Assembly (NCBI RefSeq): GCF_000417875.1
Contig: NW_006920899.1
Coordinates: forward strand, 22,653-48,258
Reading direction: 5' to 3'
Source of the DNA: Pseudozyma flocculosa PF-1
Lineage: Eukaryota > Basidiomycota > Ustilaginomycetes > Ustilaginales > Ustilaginaceae
DNA length: 25,606 bases
The notes beneath the pieces are model-generated. The model did no database searches. It was not told where the DNA came from and saw only the letters and a list, made by a program, of their open reading frames with translations. Both the position numbers and the translations under genes were made by a program. This document shows, one piece after another, positions 1 to 6,904 of the stretch (positions within the stretch are counted from its first letter, which is position 1; every line of letters starts with the position of its first letter).

Positions 1-37
1 GGTCGGGTCCGGTTCCCGGGTCCGGCGGTCCGTCCGT

Positions 38-92
38 CGTCGTCGTTCGCCGCCGACCGCCGTCCTCCTACCCTTCCGTCGTCGTTCGCCGC
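38..92. repeat. 16-bp direct repeat pair
   Basis: The 16-mer CGTCGTCGTTCGCCGC occurs at 38-53 and again, identical, at 77-92, with 39 bp start to start. The second copy runs straight into the G run at 93-109. This is low-complexity CG-rich sequence at the window edge, and no function is implied. Confidence 0.85.
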
Positions 93-109
93 GGGGGGGG
101 GGGGGGGGG
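93..109 (+). repeat. Homopolymer run of 17 G
   Basis: An uninterrupted run of 17 G lies next to a direct repeat. Such runs are prone to slippage and to sequencing error, so its length should be treated as uncertain. It is G-quadruplex-prone on the + strand. Confidence 0.9.
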
Positions 110-1589
110 CCGCCCGCCAGCTGCAAGGCCCGGCTAGCAGCGATTTGGATTTTTCGCGCCGACGGGCTGGTCCAAAGACCGGGCGTCCCCCCCTTTTTCG
201 CCTCCGGTTGGATAGGCGTGCGTGCGGCTATTGTAGGTCTCGGTTTCTCTTTGTATTCAAACGCGGTCGACATTTGAAAAATCGGGAGCGCCCCTGCCCG
301 GCTTTCAGCGGCCGTTTTGTAATCGTGGCCTGGACCCACTCACCTTTGTTGGAGGGCGGGCCCCTGCCCGTGCGGCGCTCTGTGAGTGCGCTTGCCTGCT
401 GCTTGCTTCGCTTGGTTGCTCGTCCGCCTGCTTGCGAGGGCGATCGTGGGTCCTTAGGGTTGATTGGCTTGCCTCGAGGCCGGCTCCTCGTACGTAGTTA
501 TGGGGGCGGCGGCGTGCTGCGAGATCGATCGTCCTCGTCTTCCTCGTCGTCGCCGGAGCTACCCGCGTCCTCGCGGCTGGAGCGATCTGCGAAGGCCGTG
601 GCCGATAAAGGTGGGCGCACCTACAAGCTCGACGGCGGGTGGACTGAGCGGGCCGGCCGAGCCTCGAGCCAGCAGTTTTTCGAGCCAGGGGGGTTCTCCT
701 TGGCAGGCCCGTGTCGCAATGATGAGGCCTCAGCGCAGCTCAGAGTCGCCCTGCCTAGGCTTGGGCAAGGTGCCGTCGCAGACGCGATCGCTGCGCAGCC
801 TGGACCACAAGTGGCTGGCCGTCAGGTGCTCCCAAAGGAGGGAAAGATCGGGGAAACGGGATGCAGGTCGCCCTCCTGCTTCGAGGAAGGGGCCCTAAGG
901 ATGCTACGACTACGGCAGGCTACGGCTACGGGGACAGGCGGGCGGTGGCGTCGCCTTCGAGCGCGGATCCGGCGACGATGGACGGGCCAGACCGCCGAGG
1001 TCGCTTTGTCCGCAAGAGGCCGGCTGCCAGCTGCCAGACCTTGGCGTCAGCGTCCGGGGGACGTCGGTCTCGACGCGAGTTCCGGACAGACGGAGAGGTC
1101 AAGACGACGCCTGCGTGCGACGCTTCGCTGGCTGTCCTCGTCTGATAGAACAGCCGGTGTCTGCGGGTGGCGAGCTGCCCACCGCGACCTACGGCTGACG
1201 TGCGGGCGCAATCACACCGCGAGCCAGGCAGATCGGGGGCCCTTGATGGCGTCGGGAGAGTCGGAAGCGGAGTGCAGAGCAGAGGCGGCTTTCGAGGGCC
1301 AGAGCGAGCAGCAACTTGGTCAGAGCAGCACGACGACGACCTGTGCAATGTCCAGGAAAGGGGCGGATCGGATGGACGGGCGCACTCTTGAGCACGAGAC
1401 GGTGGGCAAAGGACGCTGCTGGGACGAACGGGGTCGGTGGCGAAAGGGAAAGGATCGCAGATGGTGGTGGCGAGCTTGCAGAATGGGAGCGAGGAGAAGA
1501 AACGAGAGGTCGAAGCTGCTTGAGGCTATGCGACCCCTTTGGCGGTCGAGGTGGTGGTCGGAGGGCGAGTCGGGCTTGCGACCGGCGCC

Positions 1590-1800
1590 GCCTGCAGGCC
1601 TTGGCCAGCCAGCCCAGCCTGACCCAGCCTGGCCCAAACCAGCGGCCGCGTGATGGTGCCCGGCCTGGCCTGGCCTAGCGTAGCGATGCCTGCTTGGCTC
1701 GCCTTTTTCGAGGCCTGGCTACCGCCTGCCTGCGTGTACCGCGCGACATGATAGATAGGCCGAGGCCTAGGCAAGCCTGCCAGCCAGGCCTGCTGGCCAG
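1590..1800. repeat. Cluster of GGCC-centred short words (AGGCCTGGC family)
   Basis: The stretch is dense in variants of AGGCC, CCTGGC, GGCCAG and TAGGC in both orientations, for example AGGCCTGGCT, GGCCTGGCCTGGCCT and GCCAGCCAGGCCTGCTGG. Similar clusters recur at 4800-5160, 5370-5600 and 20990-21190, always outside genes. It reads as a degenerate dispersed short repeat rather than a tandem array. Function is unknown. Confidence 0.55.
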
Positions 1801-1923
1801 CGGGCGCCGCCGAGCTCGGGGCGCCGCCCCCAAATTCAAAACCGAAAGTCGACCCTGCCCGGTGGGTCCTGCCGCGGCGGACCTCGCCAGGCCTCGTCAA
1901 TTGGACCGCGGTCACTTGGTCAA

Positions 1924-1945
1924 GCCCTTAAAGCTTCAAAAGGGC
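1924..1945. other. Short inverted repeat (6-bp stem, 10-nt loop)
   Basis: GCCCTT at 1924-1929 is mirrored by AAGGGC at 1940-1945 around an AT-richer loop. It sits in the least GC-rich part of the left intergenic span. It could be chance or a protein-binding palindrome, and nothing nearby decides. Confidence 0.3.
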
Positions 1946-2063
1946 GCCGACTTGAAACGCGGGCGCGTTGAATTTCCTCCCTTCAAACCACCATTTCACC
2001 GTGGCCTCCCCCTTTGACCCCCTTCTCTAAACCCCAGGGCCCGTCCGCGTATTGCGCACTCGA

Positions 2064-2094
<31 letters not shown>
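2064..2094 (+). repeat. (AAGC)n microsatellite, about 7.75 units
   Basis: AAGC is repeated without interruption for 31 nt. The last unit ends in AAG and is followed at once by GTGAGT, giving a consensus-looking splice donor at 2094/2095. A shorter tract of the same unit lies at 19424-19440. Confidence 0.95.
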
Positions 2095-2149
2095 GTGAGT
2101 CGATCTTGCCTCGCGATCCTTATCAGATGGGGGCCAGCTGCCCGATGCC

Positions 2150-3166
2150 ACCGCTCGCTAGCCCTGGCCGCTTCTCCTTCTGCTGCCGTCCGCGCTCTTT
2201 CTCTCTTTCTTGCTGTCTCCCTCTTGCTGCGTGGTTTCGCTGACTTCGAGCACGCCCTTTTGCGCCGTTCCGATCCGATCGTGTCCGCGCTCGTGATGCT
2301 GCTATCGCTGGCCATGCTGGTTGCTACTACTGCTGCCGTTCCCTATCCGTGCGGCTCAAGAGCAGCCTCGAGGACCATCACTGCTATCTGCGCCCCCGCC
2401 CCTCTTTCCGCCCTGCCCTGCCTGCCCCAAACGTGAGTCGTCGTTGCCCGCCGTGCTGTTCTGGCCTGGCCTGGCCTGCGTTGCTCGGTCGCAACGCCGA
2501 GCAACCGCCGATGGTCCGACGTGCTTGCTGCTCGCCCTCGCTCGATCGACCGGCGCACCACCTGCTCCATGCTGCGCGCTTCTCGCATCTTCTTGCTACT
2601 GCTTGCTGGATCCGGTGAGCCCGCTGTCGCCTCGTCGACCCGTCCTGACCCCGCACCAGGCCGTGACGCCTTCGACACCGCGACCCGCGGGGCCGCAGTC
2701 CTCATCTCCTGGCGGGCGAGGTGATTCCTGTGCATCCGCGCGGCATGCTTCCGTCGTCTTGTTGTCGGCGCCCTGGTTGCCTCCTCGGCATCTTCGACGA
2801 GCCGTTCGGCCCATGGCGTCGCCGGCCAAGCACCTGGCTGGATGCCCGACCGCTGTCTCTCTGGTTCCCATTTGCGATCTCGCGCCTGCAGGCCAAAACG
2901 CGTCTCCGACGCGTCTCTCGCCAGCAGGGGTCCACCCTTCGGACGCGGTCGTCGGGCGCTCCCCACCCGACCCGCAGATCTTCCCTCGCACGCCGCTGAC
3001 CTCCAGTCACTTGATCTCGTCGCTTTCTTCCGCCTCCTCTTCGCCTCTGTTCTGGAACTGCCCCGTGCTTCAACCCCTCTGCTGACCGCCATCTCGCCAT
3101 TGCCGGTCTCGACACGCTCTGTGCGCCGTCTGTCCTACGCCAGCAGTAGGCTAGCACGACTTCGCC
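2150..3166 (+). promoter_or_regulatory. Pyrimidine-rich upstream region or possible spliced 5' leader of the HMG-box gene
   Basis: The + strand is rich in C and T over much of this interval (for example around 2165-2225 and 2395-2430), a common feature upstream of fungal coding regions. Donor-like GTGAGT at 2432 and GTGAGC at 2614, plus branch/acceptor-like CTGAC...CAG pairs ending near 2660 and 3006, would allow leader introns. No TATA box is obvious. The assignment is inference from composition. Confidence 0.35.
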
Positions 3167-4260
3167 ATGCAGAACAACTTTGACTATGGGCTGCCGCTGG
3201 CGGCGCACCACCATACGCAGCCGTCGCACCACCAGCACCAGCACCAGCAGCAGCAGGCTTCGCACCACCAGCACGCTGCGGGAAACTTTGGCATGTCGCA
3301 CGCCGGCAACCAGTCCGACGACATCTTCATCGCCCGTCAGACGGTGAGTACAACGCCGCCACCGGGCGAGAGATCCGATCCATCCACCCACCCTGCGCAC
3401 CTGCAGTGGCTGGCCGGCCGGTGCTAGGCGCGGGCTGAAGGGCGACATGCACGCAGGGTGGATGGCTGCCCTTGGGGGACCGATCGGTGTGGGCTTGGCT
3501 GCTTACATCCTCGATTCGATATGACTTTCGCTGCTGCCCTGCAGATGTTTGACGCCGTCAGCCGCCTGTCGGCCCAGCTGCGCCACGCGGCCGACAGCTG
3601 CGATGCGTTTGTCAAGGCCGTGGCCCGGCAGAACCCGAGCGTGGCGGCGATTGTGCTGGCCCAGCCGGGCAACGTGAGCTCCGGCACGCCAGGCCCGACG
3701 ACGGCGGGCGGCTCGGGCGTGCCTGCGGCGTTCGACTTCCTCGCGAGCATGGCCAACGGCGCCACGACCAACGTTGCTGGGCCGTCGAGCGACTCTGGCC
3801 AGACGGGTTCGCCGGGAGCGAGCACGCCGACGAGCAAGAAGGTCAAGCCGATGACCAAGGCGCAGAAGCGGCGGGAGAAGAAGGCCAAGGATCCCGAGGC
3901 GCCCAAGCGACCGCCGAGCGCGTACCTGCTGTTCCAGAACGAGGTGCGCCAAGAGGTGCGCAAGAAGCACGCGGGCCTGTCGTACCCCGAGGTGCTGGGC
4001 AAGGTGTCGGAGGCGTGGAAGGCGCTGACCGACGAGCAGCGAAAGGTGAGCAGACGAGCGGGGCAGCAGCGATGACGGCGACAGTGGCGATGAACGGCGT
4101 CTTCTGACGAGACCGAACCCCTGCGACTGCGTCTGGATCTGGTTGCAAACCCCCCCGCCAGATCTACCAAGACAAGACGGTCGAGAACATGGCGGCGTGG
4201 AGCGCCATGAAGAAGGAGCACGAGTCGCAGCAAGCCGCCAACGAGTCGATGGAGCAGTAG
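3167..4260 (+). CDS. HMG-box chromatin protein (Hmo1-like layout), 258 aa, three exons
   Basis: Exons are 3167-3343, 3545-4045 and 4162-4260. Both introns (201 and 116 bp) are phase 0 with GTGAGT/GTGAGC donors and CAG acceptors, giving 59+167+32 residues. The N-terminus (about 1-59) is His/Gln-rich. Residues about 60-85 form a predicted helix (FDAVSRLSAQLRHAADSC) that may correspond to the N-terminal region of yeast Hmo1. A basic linker with KKVKPMTKAQKRREKKAK precedes one HMG box at about 175-250, starting DPEAPKRPPSAYLLFQNEVR, with the expected aromatic and basic positions. The second intron cuts the box after DEQRK. HMG-box proteins of this class bind DNA with little sequence preference and bend it, in the nucleus. 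Hmo1 acts at rRNA and ribosomal-protein genes, but that role is not shown here. The alternative is a more general Nhp6-type protein. The start has no competing nearby in-frame ATG. Confidence 0.9.
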
Positions 4261-4799
4261 CAGTCGGTGTTGGCGTGATCGCCGCTGCGCGCCGTGCAAG
4301 TGCGAAGGATGGCTGCAGCCGCTGCTTGCTGCTTGCCGAACGCCCGCCGCCGCTCTTTGTTGTCTGATGGGCACCCCCGCCTGGATCAGGATGGCGGCCC
4401 CCAATACCCGCTGAGGCCTCGTTGCCCCGGCCGCGCGCTGACAACGTCGCCGTGTCGAGGCATATCATGCGCGAGGCTCGTAAGTCGCCGATGAGCTGTT
4501 TCGATCTGCGCGGCTACCCTGTCCGTCTGTCTCGCTGTGTATGACTATGCGCCCGGGGAAGCGTGCCCGCGTGCCCGTTTTGCAAGTCACGTTGTTGCCG
4601 TCGTGTTTGATATGGGCGGCGTCGCATGGAAGCGGGGAACCAGGCGATGTGCGGAGGCAGGGCGGCCACAAGGCGGGTGCGGAGCGTGACATTGGCCCGT
4701 CTGGCCGTTCTGCCCAAGGTGTGCGATACGAGGGAGGGCAGGTGTTGGCCGTCGAGGCCACGATGGCGCCAAGAGCATGCCCAGCCGGCCGTATTTGTT

Positions 4800-5160
4800 T
4801 CGTGGTGGCAGGCCTGGCCAGGGCGTGGGCGGTGGCGAGGAGCGACGGCGGGGGCCTGGCTGCGCGCGCCAGGCCGCACTTTGAGGCGCGGCAGGTGCGG
4901 GTATGACTTTGGCTTGGGTAGGCCTAGCCTGACGGTGCACGCCGGCCTGCTGCCCGACTGGCGGGCCGAGGGCGGGCCAGTGCGATGCACCTTTACGGCG
5001 ACGTGCGTGCGCCTCGAGGGTGGAGTGCAGCGCGACTGCAGCAGCCTGCACCGGGCAGGCCAGGCAGGCAAGGCAAAGGCGGGCGACAAATTGCGGGGGT
5101 GGAGCGCAGACCCTCGCCTCTCCTCGCCTCGCCTCGACTCGCCTTGGCTGGCTCGCCTGA
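4800..5160. repeat. Second cluster of GGCC-centred words and CCTCG-type repeats
   Basis: GCAGGCCTGGCCAGGG near 4810, GGGGGCCTGGCTGCG near 4855, TAGGCCTAGCCTGAC near 4920 and CAGGCCAGGCAGGC near 5057 repeat the word family seen at 1590-1800. The end of the stretch is an imperfect CCTCG/ACTCG array. Copies are degenerate and in both orientations. Confidence 0.5.
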
Positions 5161-5952
5161 CTTGACCTGACCGCCCCGGATCGACGCACGCCCAAGCCCA
5201 TCATACCACCCCACCGGCGACGGGCGACGGGCGACGATCATGTCTCTCGCGGGACGCGCGCCCATTCCCGCGGGCCCACGCCGCTTGACCTTGGCTGTAC
5301 CATCGCCGGCCTCGTCGGTGCTCTCAGCTCACGAGCAAGCAAATAAAGGCTAGGTGTCGCTGCGTGGATACCGTGCGTTGAGGCCTGGCTGGCGTCTGTA
5401 CCTACACGGGCATCCGGGTGGTGGCTTGTCACCATGGTGGGGGGTTCGAACCTTGGCCAAGCCTACAAGAGGCTAGGCAGCAGGCCGGTGTCTTTGCTTG
5501 CTTGGTCCCGCTCTCTTTGCTGCCTTCTGCGCCGCTGTCATCGTCGACCCCCACCTCGGAAGAGGCAAGCCGAGCCTAGCGCAGCCTGCCTGGCTTAGCC
5601 TCTCATCACCTCGCTATCTGGACCTGCCACCTGCCTCTGCCTGCCTCTGCATCGCCCCGAGGCCCTTCTGGAGGTGGCTGACAATGAGCATCACCTTGAT
5701 CGCTCGCCGTTCGGGCCTTGATCAAGAGCATGACTCTACTCTACTCTGGCTGGTCGTACTTCTGTATGAAGAGCGGCTCGCTCGCTAGCTACAGAGGCGC
5801 GTCTGGCGAGTCCGGCTAGCCAATGGGCGGAAGCTTCTTTCGAGGTGCGTGGTGACCCCTAGCCTGCTCGGATCGATATCCACTCGCCGCCCCACCTCGT
5901 TAACGATATGATGTTGGTGAATGCATGGCCGTCTTGATGCTTGCGCCCCCTT

Positions 5953-5972
5953 GCCTGCCTGCCTGCCTGCCT
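5953..5972 (+). repeat. (GCCT)5 microsatellite
   Basis: Five perfect GCCT units lie in the upstream intergenic region of the glutaminase-like gene. The unit resembles the dispersed GCCTGGC words around it, so these may share a slippage origin. Confidence 0.9.
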
Positions 5973-6773
5973 TTTGCTTATTGCTGCTTGAAATCAAGCC
6001 GCTCGTCGGGACCGGTCCTGTCCGGCCAGAGGTTGGCACCGGCTGGGTCATGTATGGCACATTATTGACGTGCCGCGCCGTTGCGCGCCGTCTGTGGCTG
6101 GCCTGCCTTGTCGAGGTGGACGGAGTGCAGCGGCGGCGACGACGGCGACGAGGGGTCCGGTCCGCCCAACCAAGGCATAAAATCCCCGCTGCCGCCTGCA
6201 TCGTCGTCGACGATCTGGGCCTGGCTTGTCCATCCTGCCTGCCTCTTTCTCGCGCCGTCGTAGCCGCCTGTGCTCCTACGGTAGCCTGCTGACCGGAGCC
6301 AGCGTGTCCGAGCGCCGTTCCCCCCCTCGATCCATCCCCTCGCTAGCCTCCACCACCGCCTGGCTACCTAGCCGGCAAACACGCACACGCACCCCCCCAC
6401 ACCTACGCTCCTTGCCATCCCTCGCCTCGTCCCTCGTCTGGCCGGCACCCCTCTCCCCCTCCCCTCCCCTCTTGCTCGCCCTCGTCGTCGTCCTTCGCTC
6501 TTGCCCTCCATCCATCCTGGCACTCCCTTCGACCTATTCCCGGCTAGATCATCGACTCTTACGACCCACATAGAGGCGGCTCCTCGTCCCTCAGTCTCCC
6601 CCCTCGTGCTCCGGCTAGATCTCGCAAATCTATACCCGCACCCCGACCCCGTCCCCGCGCACGGCTAGCCGCACACATCGGACCCCATCGCGTGAGTATC
6701 CCCCTCTTCTGCGGCAGGCTGAGCGGTGGCCCCCGTTCCTCTTTGACCGAGCCCAGCCGCGACATGCTCACCC

Positions 6774-6781
6774 CTATATAG
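6774..6781 (+). promoter_or_regulatory. TATA box of the glutaminase-like gene
   Basis: CTATATAG stands out in a C/T-rich stretch about 125-130 bp upstream of the ATG at 6905. This spacing suits a transcription start roughly 30-60 bp downstream of the box and a short 5' leader. It is the clearest core-promoter element in the window and fits a regulated, secreted enzyme gene. No convincing GATA-factor sites were found beside it. Confidence 0.6.
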
Positions 6782-6904
6782 CCCCCCTCGCGCCTTCGCG
6801 CCCTGCCTTTGCCAACCTCGCTCCGTCTCCTCGTCGACATTCTGATCCTCACCCGGCGCCTTTCCGCTGCCCTCGCAGACCGCTTCGCCCCGCACTACAA
6901 GACC

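Larger units (their letters stand above)
1..3166. other. Intergenic span, no gene supported
   Basis: I find no credible gene here. Long open frames exist on both strands, including one of about 500 codons at 145-1653 on the + strand. They overlap each other, are rich in Arg, Trp and Cys, and lack any family motif, as expected by chance in GC-rich DNA. The span holds a direct repeat and a G run at its left edge, a cluster of GGCC-type words near 1590-1800, an AAGC microsatellite at 2064-2094, and a pyrimidine-rich stretch before the HMG-box gene. Several donor-like GTGAGT/GTGAGC sequences (near 2095, 2432 and 2614) suggest that the right part could be a spliced 5' leader of that gene. Confidence 0.6.
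4261..6904. other. Intergenic span between two + strand genes, no gene supported
   Basis: This 2.6-kb span holds the 3' region of the HMG-box gene and the upstream region of the glutaminase-like gene. Short open frames on both strands show no motif or consistent codon bias. It contains GGCC-word clusters (4800-5160, 5370-5600), a GGCGAC triplet repeat near 5214-5234, an isolated AATAAA at about 5342 (a possible but distant polyadenylation signal) and a GCCT tract at 5953-5972. From about 6300 the + strand becomes strongly C/T-rich, ending in a TATA box. Confidence 0.6.

Noticed and set aside
145..1653. Open frame of about 500 codons, + strand
   Set aside because: It begins at a non-ATG codon, is very rich in Arg, Trp, Cys and Gly, matches no family I know, and is overlapped by frames on both strands. 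It is expected by chance in GC-rich DNA.
5338..5350. AATAAA as polyadenylation signal of the HMG-box gene
   Set aside because: It is more than 1 kb past the stop codon, too far for a fungal 3' UTR without transcript support.
5436..5465. GGGGGTTCGAACC suggesting a tRNA T-arm
   Set aside because: The flanks do not form the T stem and no A-box or anticodon arm fits upstream. It is a chance palindrome around TTCGAA.
6809..6904. Longer N-terminus for the glutaminase-like protein
   Set aside because: The frame extends upstream without an ATG. The first ATG at 6905 gives a clean signal peptide in AAGACCATGA context.
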